Below are positions 11,941 to 23,014 of a stretch of 64,000 nt of DNA, piece after piece; within the stretch, counting starts at the first letter, position 1, and each line of letters opens with the position of its first letter. The stretch covers positions 186,001 to 250,000 of the forward strand of contig JAQFVV010000569.1 in assembly GCA_028023455.1 (NCBI GenBank), in the 5' to 3' direction. This DNA is from Epiperipatus broadwayi (lineage: Eukaryota > Onychophora > Udeonychophora > Euonychophora > Peripatidae). The notes under the pieces are model-generated. The model had not been told where the DNA came from and searched no databases. It saw only the letters and a program-made list of their open reading frames with translations. Both the position numbers and the translations under genes were made by a program.

Positions 11941-12547
11941 ATATAAATTTATATAAACAAAATCAGCTACTAACTTTCTAAAAAATCATATATCAATACT
12001 AATATTTTTTGATTTATTTATTAACTAGAATGTTCACTCCTTTTTCCATCATTCAATCTTCCTATAACTATGAAATACCTTAATTCTAATGGCTTATTCT
12101 ATTGATTAGATTGTTTCTATCATCTCTATCATTCCAACTCTATCACTATTTTATCATTCAGACATCGTAAATAGTAATTTAGAGTGAGTGGTATATCCTC
12201 ATGCTTTCCTTGCTAGTACTTCAGATTTGCTTATATATAAGTATTTGAGTTGTAGGAATAAGTGGATTCATTTTATTCCTGCATAAATAATATATCTTGT
12301 ATTGGAAAGGAAAGTATTCATTTATTATTAACACTCACAAAAAGCGCATGCACAATTAACTTGAAATGCTGATATTTGAATGAATCTAACACATTTATGA
12401 ATTTATTGAACGATTTTTATTTGTAATGAAATAAATGATTATACTTTTCATAGGACCAAGTATTAATATTTTTCCGAATTTTCATAATAATAAAAAATAT
12501 ATTTTAAAACTAAACTAGATTTAATCTTTGTTAGTATTAATCAATAA

Positions 12548-12566
12548 AATTCCAGACTGGTCCCCA
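12548..12566 (-). other. Primer-binding-like site next to 5' LTR
   Basis: Two bases downstream of the 5' LTR on the minus strand lies TGGGGACCAGTCTGG. A tRNA primer-binding site always begins TGG because tRNAs end CCA, and lies at this spot. I cannot name the tRNA with confidence. Confidence 0.45.
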
Positions 12567-12568
12567 AA

Positions 12569-13893
12569 TGTAATAGAAAAGCACCCTAATGGACAACTAG
12601 TATTAAAACTATATAGCAGTTAAATAATTAAGAAAATATAATTGGGAAGGCACTTAAATTTTTACCTAGGGGCATTTTAGGACAGCTAATGGGTATGTAC
12701 ATGGTGGAGTGACAATATACAAAATGTTTTTTAATTGATTAGTAATATCTAGTCATGAGTAATGATCAAATTGAGCCAACATAAAAACAAATTTCCATGC
12801 AGGAGATCCAATTATATTTCCTGATTATTACCCACATCCACCTAATAGGCTATTACATTAACAAATAAATGATGAACTTGATTAAATTCAAGAATGAAAA
12901 ACACAAAATTATTAACAATGAACAATAACTTTAGTGGAAAAAAAAACATATTATATGATAATAATGATAATATTAAAAAATCTATTTATATATTTACCAA
13001 TGAATAGACTTACATGGCAATCATGTATCAGAAAAAAAGTATTTATGACTTGCAATCTCTTTAAGAGTATTTATAGAAAGTTCAGTAAATATACTTTGAC
13101 ATCTTTGTGAGCTCACATGTACATTTTGTATCTTTAAACATGGGAACATAACCATTAATCATGGGATTTTAATGTTGTACAGCAATATAAGATTTTAGCT
13201 TATTTGGTTTCTTCCAAGATAGTTTTATTATGAGATTTCTATTGCAGTTTTCTTCTGAGGATTTTAATATAATTAAATTCACATGTTGATTATAGAAATA
13301 CATTTCCATGGAAAAATAATTTTAGAAAAGTAGTTTTTTTCTTTCTTCAGCAAGTCAATGTAAGATATTTTTTTAGTATTCAATAATGAAGAATAGATTG
13401 GCTGGATAACGATTAAAATTTAAGGCATGAAGTTTGCCTACAGCTCTAGATTCATCTACACTACTGGAAAGATCAGAGAAAAATCATAAAGTCTTCTATA
13501 CTCCATAAAATGTGCAAGATATTAATTTAAAACCTTTATAAAATTCCATTTTATAAATTTTATAAATTTTATTTCGTTGACTATTTAACAGTAAGAGTTA
13601 CAATAAGAGGAAGTTATAGTAAGAATGCTGTACATTTTTTTCCTGGCCTCTTATGAAGCAGACAAGTTTTAAAGCTTGGTTACTATAACAACATTCTTGT
13701 TTTTTTTTGTTTTTTTAAATGTTCTTTATTTTTTAAGGAATAAAGTGATAAGACTTTTTATGTTTGCATTTATTTTTATTTTTAATATTTTAAAACAAAT
13801 GCAAATTTTATTTTATATATATTGTGATACATAAAAACAAAAAAAAATATTTGCATTAAAGCAACATCTGCAAACTCTGAAGTGAGGGTTACA
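12569..13893 (-). repeat. 5' LTR of the minus-strand LTR element
   Basis: Plus strand TGTAATAGAAAAGCACCCTA to GTGAGGGTTACA; collinear with 8561-9808. The right end directly abuts a (TA)n tract at 13894-13908. Confidence 0.7.
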
Positions 13894-14185
13894 ATATATA
13901 TATATATTGAAAATTGTAGTATAAAGTCATATTACTTTGTTTTACTTTGTATTATTTTAACTAACATTGACATTTGTCAGAAAGTTCATCTTCTTAAGAA
14001 CATGGATTGGAAGAATAAATTATCATTTATATCTTAGAGCCATCCTGATAAAAGGGAAGGGTAGTACAATTAGATTGATAGTTCAAGACAAAACAGTTCA
14101 GTCATTTCAAGTGACATATTTAATTTAAAAGTGTTATATTTATTATACATATAATGTTTTTTAGTGTCTCTTTGGTTTAAAAAAA
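13894..14185. other. AT-rich spacer with a (TA)n tract
   Basis: A short (TA)n run at 13894-13908 flanks the LTR element. The rest is AT-rich and has no gene signal; it lies 3' of the receptor pseudogene and may include its former 3' untranslated region. Confidence 0.4.
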
Positions 14186-15102
14186 TCAGTTTATATTAAA
14201 AATTGCTAAAGCAAATATACGATATTTTTTGAGCGTTAAAATATAAACATAGCATGGTAAAAAAAAAGCAAAAAATTCTCCCATAAAACTCATTATGACC
14301 CATTGGCAATAATAAAAAAAATTCAATAAAGATGGCGATATATAAAAAGCTTTAGCCAATACACTAATCGAAATGAAGGTCACAAGAGCTGTAATTATTT
14401 GTATTCCCACCATTGTATTTAATAAAGTAAAGGTGGTCTTTGCTTCATCATATGTAGTTTTACATTTATTATTTTTGAGCTCAGATCTTTTTACCTGTAC
14501 TTTGTAATGCTTTATGGTTATCAAAACATTTAATATAAAAGATAGTAAAAAAAATACATATGTTTACTCCAATCATCTGTATCTCTTGACCATCAATACT
14601 TGTTGGAGTAAAGAACATAATAAATCCTAAATGGAAGTTAATAAAAGATCAACAAGAAAAATTATTATTAAAATGATATTTATTCGACTAGAAACTATCC
14701 AAGTCTTGTAAAGAAATGGGTAGAAAACAGATACAAAATGATAAACTGAAACAACACATATTAACTGAATGCTAAATGCACCCAAAACAATAAAAATGAT
14801 AGCAGATATCTTACTCAGGTAAATTTTAAGAAGTACACTAGCATCTTTGAAATGATAACAATAAAAATAACAGGCAAAATGGCATATAGGAAACATAAAT
14901 CGCAAACTGAATTAAGAATGAAAATTTTTTTTATCTGCCAGTGTAGTTGCATTTTTCTAAATACCACTAAGTTTATAAAATTACTAATAATACCAATTGT
15001 ACACATAACAGGCAAAATATAACGAATTAAGAAAACGAGAGAAGGATATGACGTCAGCACTAGAGGATTGTCAAAGTTATTAGATAAACAAATGTTGAAC
15101 AT
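14186..15102 (-). pseudogene. Class A (rhodopsin-like) G-protein-coupled receptor pseudogene
   Basis: Minus-strand coding in three linked pieces spans about 305 codons, the usual size of a small seven-helix receptor, without introns. Piece one (from ATG at 15102) has a short N-terminus with an NPLV segment, helix 1 with GIISNFINLVVF (the conserved helix-1 Asn) and helix 2 with LNSVCDLCFLY (the conserved helix-2 Asp). Near 14850 the frame shifts. The second frame carries helix 3 and its end (VYHF in place of DRY) and helix 4 (INIILIIIFLVDLL), then a stop at 14627-14629. The next stretch reads in a third frame, then the second frame resumes with helix 5 (FFLLSFILNVLITIKHY), a basic loop, helix 6 (MVGIQIITALVTFISISV) and helix 7 (FFAFFLPCYVYILTL, lacking NPxxY). 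The frame changes and loss of DRY and NPxxY indicate a dead copy. The ligand is unknown; it looks like a lineage-specific orphan receptor. Confidence 0.65.
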
Positions 15103-16560
15103 CTTATTTAAAATTAATATTTACTTGCTTGCAAATCTATAACGAAAAAAAGTGTATATAAATAATTTTAGACAAACTAAAACAAAATACTAGAACTAAT
15201 TCCGAAAGCAACGACTTCCATTTTGAACATCAGTTTACATTTAGAATACATAAAAAATCAGTTTTATCAATATTAAGCATCAGTAATATTTCAAAATAAA
15301 TGGCCAACTTTTCATAATTTAGTTATCTATATAATATTATATTGCTTATTCAGTAAATTATCCATTTGTTAATAAAATGTCTTTCTTCGGTTTTATTTTC
15401 TTCAAATCATTTCTAGGTTCAAAATAAAAATATCAAACAATAAATTCCATTACAATAAGTAAATGTTATAGATATTTAAATATATCCAAATAATAATATT
15501 ATTTTTATATGTGGCCATGACATAAATGCTTTATTTTAATGCATACACTGAGTCATTATTGTGACTTGACTCCGCACTTCCACATCACTTTATGTATGAT
15601 ATTCCATTTGTTGAATTTATTAATAGCAATACTTTCTCTTAATCTTTATCCTATCAGTGCTAGGAGTTGCACTGAAAGCAACATTAATGAGAAAAAACTA
15701 ATGAAAGTATAGGATCGACTTTATCATGCATTGAAACAGTAACATCTGCTTTGCAGATCTTCGTTTCACCTTTTCTCACCTATTTCCTACCCTCATACCT
15801 TAGTTTGAACCCCAATCTATCGTAGTGTGTCTGCAATATGCTTATATACTGAAAATCCCACCTAATTTTAAACCACGAGTACAATGCTCGTATTATATAT
15901 ATAAGTCATTCCCAAATAAATAAAAGATTATAGATTATGTATATGTTCACATAATTTTGATTTATTAAAAAGTAGGTTATATAAGTCATAATTGCGCACA
16001 CACTATGATATGCATTTTAAAACATATCAAAATTATAAATTGTTAAAGTTATTTTGTTTGAATCTATTTACAAATATATTACCATCGTAATGTATTTTGA
16101 TTTAAAATAAAACTCATTTAGTAAATATTCGTTTAGTAAATAGATTCAAATATTGCAATTTAAAAGTAAAATAACTTTCGTTTAATTTAATAAAAGTCAT
16201 TCCAAATATTTCTGTTAAAATAAATGATGGACAATAGTTTAATTAGTTAATATTATATAAGTTTATTTAAAAACAGCAGATGTCCACTTAAGGTTTTCTT
16301 TAATTAGTAAAAGTAATTTTTAATTAAATCTAGTTTGTAATCCGAATGTCGACAGGGAAATTAACAAAAGAAATTAATTAATGTTGAATTCCTTTAGACA
16401 TTCAGATAGATTTAATTACAGCTGATAAGTCCAATATATTTTTGTAATGCTCCAGGGCAGTTCTATTGTTAACGTCTACTATAAAATGGTTTTCTTTTGT
16501 TCTCCAGTTTCTTCTAATGTTTCTAACCAAAATTATAGTAGTAATTTGTAAATCTTGACA
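15103..16560. other. AT-rich non-coding DNA upstream of the receptor pseudogene
   Basis: No coding signal and few microsatellites. It is 5' of the minus-strand receptor copy and may include its former promoter, but no confident element can be named. Confidence 0.4.
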
Positions 16561-16765
16561 TGACAGAGTAGAGTGCAAGAAGGCTATTTCTCTCCGAAAT
16601 GGTCATATGCTGCCGTAGACCATCGGAAGTTATCACACAAGGAACCCCAGACTGCTGCCGCTGCCAAAAATATGAACATTTCCAGATTTTGCTGCTGAAT
16701 TATAAAACCTGCCGAACATCTACCTGAAAATGCTTCTCCAGAGGTAACCCTAAATTAACCTAAGA
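16561..16765. other. Short GC-richer patch, possible old exon or repeat
   Basis: This patch stands out by composition and CpGs (GCTGCCGTAGACC, GACTGCTGCCGCTGCC). It ends CTCCAGAGGTAACC, which would make a reasonable 5' splice site (AG|GTAAC). No reading frame with known content is visible and no second copy was seen in the window. It could be a non-coding exon or an unrecognised repeat. Confidence 0.2.
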
Positions 16766-18190
16766 GCTCTTGTGATAACTAACATGCTATAGCTATTTAA
16801 AATTGTTTTTCTTATATTTCATATAACTTCATTATGTATTTCTTTAACGTGTTTACTCAACATTTTGTTCTCTATCCTTGGGTTAATATTTTTTATTGAT
16901 TAAGCTTTCTGTTATTTTATTATGATAATGTGTCAGAATCATCTTTGACTGAGTGAATTATTCCCTTTGTTGAAAATAAGATGCCGCTATGAAGGCATAT
17001 GTTAAATTTCTAAATAATTTTCCAATTTTATTATCTTGCAAATCACTCGTTCGAGTGCGATTCTATTCTTTAATATATAATATAATCACATAGTTTAAAA
17101 TCTACATGTTATTGATTTTAATCTAATATGAGAGTATGTGCAAGGTCAATGATTAAATGTGTCCCCTAATGCATGATTGCGTATATAAATCTATACTTAC
17201 TTTTCAAACCCGCAAGCATGCATTTTCCTATTTTAATTACCGTGTTCTACTTTAATTACAAAGTTCATCATTGACGTCAAGAATGTGCGGACCCTTTTAA
17301 ATGAATTTTGGGGAATTTGATTGGGCATTTCTGTTAATCCGAGTAAAACCCATTCCGTATGTTTTATATACACTCATCACATAGTGCTGGTAAATGATTT
17401 GATTGTTGAGACCACTTTGTTTTATTTTTCCAAGGATTCTTTACACAGCTAAGGCCATTCTTTTTGCTTATTGCGATTTCCAGGCAGAATGTATCCCCAA
17501 ATAACACACCTGGGAATTAAATGCAATCGTCACACAGTCGCTAAGTTTTGGCTGTTCATAAAATACTTTCCTACGGGTTAGTGGCGAGATGCCCTCCATA
17601 ATCATTCCGGATCTTCGATGTTGTTTTATTTTATGCTTATTTTACAAAGCATCCGTGACTTAAATGTGTCACACCCTTCAACTTTAATCAATTCATTATC
17701 AGCAATACTGACTTCCCAATGCAACTCTATTATTATTATTCTCAAATAAATGCTTTGATCACATTCCCACTTTGTTGCTTATTAAGCTTTTGTCTGTGCT
17801 ATTCTTGAAATCAATAAATATTTTAGAACATTTAATTTTCAAATATTTTTTTAGACTTGTATAATTGCTCAAAGCAGCTTGCACATGTTCCTAACTCATC
17901 AAGCACATTATCATAATGCTATTAACCCAAGGAATAGAATATATCACTTTGCTTTAAAACCATTTTGTTATTTATTGGAATATAATGCCAACAATTATTT
18001 AATACGTGTCCCTGTCTCATATAAGCAGACAGTGGCATTATATATATAATTTATATAAATAAATTTTATGAAATTATTTAAAACTAAATTTGATATCTTA
18101 TTTTATTGATTCCTATCACTGTCTCGGTCTATATATATATTTTCTGCATTTCTTTTGTAAATCCATAGACGTTAATTATCCACCCAAACT
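16766..18190. other. AT-rich non-coding DNA
   Basis: No coding signal. It contains the CRE-type palindrome TGACGTCA at 17272-17279 and a small dyad CACTCGTTCGAGTG at about 17044-17057. Neither can be tied to a gene. Confidence 0.4.
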
Positions 18191-18194
18191 CCAT

Positions 18195-18400
18195 TTAGTA
18201 TAGTCTTTTGTTTCTCCCTGACCACCAGGCACTGGTCAAAGGTCATACTAGTAGTGGCATCAGATGCATTGTCACGTAGATGGTGCTGTGAAATTTGGGC
18301 TTTAGATTCGAACTTAGTATATCTAGAAGGCAACCCTTCCTAGAATGTTCAGTTTCGTGTCTGGGGTTTGAATTCTGCAGTGTGTTAGCGAGATAGATGA
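18195..18400 (+). mobile_element. tRNA-derived SINE-like copy
   Basis: It shares an ordered set of blocks with 53015-53125: CTGACCACC(A/G)GGC, AGATGCATTGTCA(C/T)GT, a TGTGAA box and a TTCGAA box. AGTGGCATCAGATGCATTG resembles a pol III A box. GATTCGAAC at 18305-18313, about 50 bases further, resembles a B box. This A-then-B spacing is that of a tRNA-derived SINE head. A second B-like box (GGGTTTGAATTC) lies at about 18363. Family unknown. Confidence 0.45.
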
Positions 18401-18635
18401 TTCTGACAGTTACAGCATATACATTAAAATAAAATTTCACTTAGGTTTATCTCTTTCTCTTTGTATATACTTGTGTATTGTATTTAAAATGTCTTTCCAT
18501 TTATAACCTACATTCATTAAATCATTAGCATATAATTCAATGTTGGATAATTCATGATACTTAAATTTATATATCATATTACTTTTAAATGAAAGTGTTT
18601 TAGAACTAGTCCATTTCTATAGAAAATTTTAAAAT
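18401..18635. other. AT-rich spacer
   Basis: Nothing recognisable between the SINE-like copy and the CA/TA microsatellite. Confidence 0.4.
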
Positions 18636-18662
18636 CACACACACACACACATATATATATAT
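18636..18662. repeat. (CA)n(TA)n microsatellite
   Basis: A CA run switches to a TA run, then directly abuts TGTAATGGACAAG. That has the same TGTAATGG start as the plus-strand edge of the LTR at 8561. Confidence 0.9.
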
Positions 18663-19640
18663 TGTAATGGACAAGAAAAAAGGGGTTTGATCTGGGTGAC
18701 AGAAAGTCATCATCAACCCCAAGCGAATACAAAATCAGTAATTTACAAAAATATATATAAGATATATTTAAGGGAGCATGAGATCAAGAGATCTATGTGA
18801 GATCATTGAGAGATCAACCAGCAACTCCTTAGAGCCTCTATCATTAACTATAAATCCACCAGCATTATAAAGTAAAGTAATTATAAGTAAGTATGCATAC
18901 TACTGGAAATAAACCACTCATCATCATGAATGATGCACAATAAAATATAAGATCAATAGTCCATCTTATGGCTGGATTTGAACAATAAAAAATATAAATC
19001 AACAGTTAACCTTGTGACTGGATCGGAAATGGGTCTTCTGTAGACCAGGCTAACTATTGAGCCGTTGCCAGCTTGGGGTAATTATTTAACCATTAATTTG
19101 TGGGCACAAACTAAGTGTCAATTTTTCAGAGTACATAATCAAAAAATCTAAACAATAATGCTGGGATACAAAAACCTGTTGATCATCATCAATACTCAGA
19201 TCACTTTACTAGGCAACTATAAATTTAACTTTTAAATAAGACTAAACTAAAATTGAAGGTAGTGCATGGGCATTATTAAAAAGTATTCTTTCTTGTGCCA
19301 ACTAGAATGATGATTGGTCATTGCTGGATGTCCCCAAAGCACTAATGTGCAACCCCATTTATCTATTTATGCCATGTTCAAATCTAGTTCAGAGAACATA
19401 AGCTCTTTTACTGTATGTAACCAAGAGATGATGCAATATAATTTTTAACAATTGAAACACAAATTTATTAACAATAATAATAAAATGGAAATTAAGATCC
19501 ATAAACATAAGATTACAATACAAAATTTCAAATGATCACACTGTGATTTACATAATTTCTATTCAAAATTCAAATTGTTACATTGATTTACATATATGTG
19601 TGCACAAACATGTGATTTCTAACATAAAATTAAATATTAT
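18663..19640. mobile_element. Unclassified repeat-like region starting TGTAATGG
   Basis: It begins TGTAATGG right after (TA)n, like LTR termini elsewhere in the window. It is non-coding. A block near 19588-19628 (GTGCACAAACATGTGATTTCT) has a partial second copy at 20631-20664, giving a repeat structure around the tandem array that follows. Class unknown; an LTR edge or a long non-autonomous element are both possible. Confidence 0.3.
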
Positions 19641-20310
19641 TTCTCCAAACATATTTTTCTTGTAATATTTACAATTTTTCAAATCAAACTTTATATTTTG
19701 ATAAAGTAATGTAAAATATTATTTGTGAATGTAAGAAATTATGATAGATATAATTATTTACTTAAAATATGAAAGCACCACATTTTAATTTAAGTTCTGG
19801 CTTTGTCATTTAGAAATGCTTAGTTATGGTCAGTAGCAATAGGTATCTAGAATAGTGATGATTTCCTCAAACTTATTTTTCTTGTAATATTTAAAATTTT
19901 TCAAATCAAATTTTATATTTTGCTAAAGTAATGTAAAACTTTATTTGAGAATGTATAAAATTATGACAGATAAAATTATTTACTTCAAATATGAATGCAT
20001 AAAAGATTTTATTTTTACTTCTTTAAAAATGCCTATTATTCAAATTCCAGTTGTTAGGTATCAACAACTATTCATGAACAGTGATAACTTTCAAGAGCTT
20101 ATTTTTTTGTAATATTTAAAATTTTTCAAATCAAACTTTACATTTCAATAAAGTAATGTAAAATCTGTAAAAAATTACAATAAATATGTTTATTTACTTC
20201 AAAATCAATTATGAACGTGTGGAACATTTTGGTTTAGTTCTGGCTTTGTCATTTAAAAATGCCTACAATATAATTTCCAGATTTGACAGGCATCTAATCA
20301 GAAAAAAGAG
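19641..20310. repeat. Tandem array of three ~220-bp units
   Basis: Units start at about 19641, 19862 and 20088. Each contains in order TTTTTCAAATCAAA, TTTATATTTTGATAAAGTAATGTAAAA (varied), a TTATTTACTT block, a TTCTGGCTTTGTCATTTA-like block in units one and three, and an AAAATGCCTA/AATGCTTA block. Divergence between units is substantial. No ORF runs through it. Confidence 0.85.
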
Positions 20311-22265
20311 ACTGGTCCAAGCACCAATAGCCAACAAGGAAAATTTATTTTTTTAAAAAATATAATACACGTGGATGTTTTTAGAACTACAATTTTAAAT
20401 TTTGAATTTCCTAAAAAATTAGCCTAAAATGAAGAGATTGTGACCAAAATTGACCAAGAGATGATGCATGTTATGTCCAAAATTAGTAAATGACATTACA
20501 GGCTATTAAAATAGCAAGGTGCACTAATTGTACATACCACAGAAGGGGTTAATATAAAAAATGAATTGACATTTAATAAAAAAATATTAAAATTTTACAT
20601 GTAAGTTGTACTTGACAAGCATTTACGCACAAATACATGTGTGGGCATGTGATTTCTGAACACATTTGACTTGTTACAAAATAATCATCAAAATCTTAAG
20701 TTATATAAAAATTCAACAAATGATTAAAGCTTCAGTTAAATAATAAATATTTTACATACTAGGTTTACTGAAATGCATACATATATAATTTGCACAGATG
20801 TGCAATATATTAATTTATCTACATAACATTTGTTTTTATTACAATAAAATTATTAAAGATTATTTTCACAATTTAATTGTCTCTGCTGGATATAATCTTT
20901 CTTCTTTAAAATAAGTACTATCAAATTTTTGACAGATGATTGTTGATTGATTTAAAATATCTTTCTTTTTTCTAGTCTAAAAGAGTTTTGAAAATCTTTT
21001 TCTTGACTGCTAATTGTATATAACATTGTTTGTATTTTTGTAATTATAAATATAAATTTAAAGATTTTTTTTCTTTAATAAACAATTTTAAACTAATATC
21101 ATTATGTATATATATCAGTTATTAAAATATCCCTTTACTAAGAAAATTATTTAAAACTTTGTCATAATATATAATGTTACTCACCATAAGCTGTGTTTAT
21201 ATTCTATGCTTCTCTGCCTTTAGGTGTGTCAGCATATATATAATTATTTCTTCAGCAAGCTGGGGTTCCCTGGGCAAGCTGGAAGATTTTCTTGGTAAGT
21301 TTGGTTTTAGTGATTGGCATCATCAGGAAAAATATAATCCATGTAAAATGTTGGTCTGTAGTTGATCTCTTTTTGTCTGGGATTATTCCAGCCAAGCAGC
21401 TGTCTTGGTTTGATAGATTTCAGGCAAGCAACTGTTCTCTCCATGTTTAAGGCTATGAATTTTTACACAAAGAAGTGGGTAATTTTCTCCAAGTAAATTC
21501 AAACTCCTGCGAAGGAAAACAGTAGCAGTTTCTGAATCTACTGTCCTACCTTTTGCTATATCAGTTCATGATAACTGTTCTGCTAACTCTAAGGTCAGCT
21601 AAAACCAACTAATGCAAAGTTCAAACACTTCAACAAAATATTGTAACCAACATTTCAGCTGACACATTCTTACAAAAGCTACTATCCAGACTGTGGCTGA
21701 TATTTTTATCAGCCCTTTTATCAAATCACCTGAGGTGATAACAACTCCTTGATTGTAAACAGAGTTTTATTTTTATCTCTCTAATACCTTGGAATCTACA
21801 TAGATGTTTCTACTTAGATAATATAAATTTACAAATTAATTAAAATAGGCATTTTTTTAAAATTATCAGAAAACATGCTTACTTTTAAATTTCAAAATCA
21901 GAATTGCAAATAATATTTATCAGACCTTTTTAAAATATTAATTTCATAATGAAATTTTATTTTAAACCCAGAGTTATTTAACCTTTAATTATTATATTTT
22001 AGGAAATATAGAAAAGAAACTACAAAAAATTATGCCTGCGTTTATTTCTACTTTTCCTTTCAACTTTATATATATTTATGCACACACACTATATTATTGT
22101 TTGTTATGTAACCCAACTGCTTACTATATATATATATAATAAGCATGAATTACAATCCTGACACACTATCCAATGTTTAGGACACTCTGCCAATTGGAGC
22201 CATATAAACATATTTGCTTAACCAATAAATTGCCAAACAATTTATCAATATTAGCATTTCCCCTT
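20311..22265. other. Non-coding region with a GC-richer segment
   Basis: AT-rich overall. A GC-richer segment at about 21230-21640 holds phrases in two diverged copies (AAGCAGCTGTCTTGGTTTGATAG, then AAGCAACTGTTCTC). AGCTGTCTTGGTT resembles the leader of the RTE element at about 7010-7025. A 63-codon ORF at 21174-21365 is not recognisable. TGTAACCC at 22107 and (TA)n runs near 22125 repeat the TA/terminus theme. Confidence 0.3.
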
Positions 22266-22292
22266 TCCAATATATATATATATATATATACA
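22266..22292. repeat. (TA)n microsatellite
   Basis: Uninterrupted TA repeats in AT-rich DNA; a similar shorter run lies at about 22525-22545. Confidence 0.85.
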
Positions 22293-22939
22293 ATAAACAT
22301 CTTTTTTATTTAAAAAACATAAAAACATTAAACAACTAGGGAAAACATATAAGTATACTAACACTGAAGTAAAACATATGTTATGTGTCACTAACTAAAG
22401 AAAACTATATCAAAAACTTGTACATAAACCTCTCAAGGCATGGCCGAATTTAAAATCTAATCACATTGCAACCAACTGTGGAAATAAAATTTAAAATATT
22501 CACAAATGATTGTTTTAATCCCTACTATATATATATATATATATTATGTCTGCTCAACAATGGAAAATGACAAGATTCATATATTAAAAAAACTATGCGA
22601 TATAAAAGTAGTATTTATTGTTATATTGTGTTCTACCTTCTAAGATAATGCATTCGTAAAACAAAAGCTAATTTTCTTCTGCATAAAAAATTCGAATACA
22701 AAAATAGACATACAGTTTCGAATTTAAATCATTTTAGAATAATATTCAGAATTATCAGAAGCTAAACTTTAAAGTAGACAAACAATTGAAAGAAATAATT
22801 TAAAAGAAAAAATTCTATTATTTGATGATTAAGATACTTTAGTTGGATTTATGTACGAAGGAAGATAAAATAAATAACTATGTTATTATATAGAAACATC
22901 ACCACTAAATACCTAATTAAAAGTAAATAAACCGAAAAT
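22293..22939. other. AT-rich non-coding DNA
   Basis: No recognisable content on either strand. Confidence 0.4.
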
Positions 22940-22940
22940 A

Positions 22941-22996
<56 letters not shown>

Positions 22997-23014
22997 GTAG
23001 TAGTAGTAGTAGTA
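22940..23014. repeat. (ATT)n then (TAG)n microsatellite
   Basis: About 19 ATT units switch cleanly into about 6 TAG units. On the minus strand this encodes a polyasparagine/threonine run, an artefact of the repeat. Confidence 0.95.

Larger units (their letters stand above)
8561..13893 (-). mobile_element. Decayed minus-strand LTR retrotransposon without recognisable pol
   Basis: Two long direct repeats (8561-9808 and 12569-13893) share TGTAAC / TTACA-type ends. On the minus strand the order is correct for an LTR element: 5' LTR (13893 to 12569), a primer-binding-like site (TTTGGGGACCAGTCTGG) directly after it, an internal region of 2.76 kb, a purine tract (ACAGGAGGGACATA) directly before the second LTR, and the 3' LTR (9808 to 8561). 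The internal region holds only a coiled-coil gag-like remnant and a minisatellite, with no protease, RT or integrase. This would make it a non-autonomous large retrotransposon derivative. The LTRs look about three-quarters identical by eye, so the insertion is old. Flanks are AATATAC and ATATATA, compatible with a TA-rich target but not a clean duplication. Confidence 0.6.

Noticed and set aside
17272-17279. CRE palindrome TGACGTCA (also at 15049-15056)
   Set aside because: Eight-base words occur by chance at this scale, and neither lies near a supported promoter; the 15-kb one is within the receptor coding sequence.
22107-22145. TGTAACCC near (TA)n as the right end of the 18663 element
   Set aside because: The orientation is wrong for a right end and no second boundary could be aligned.
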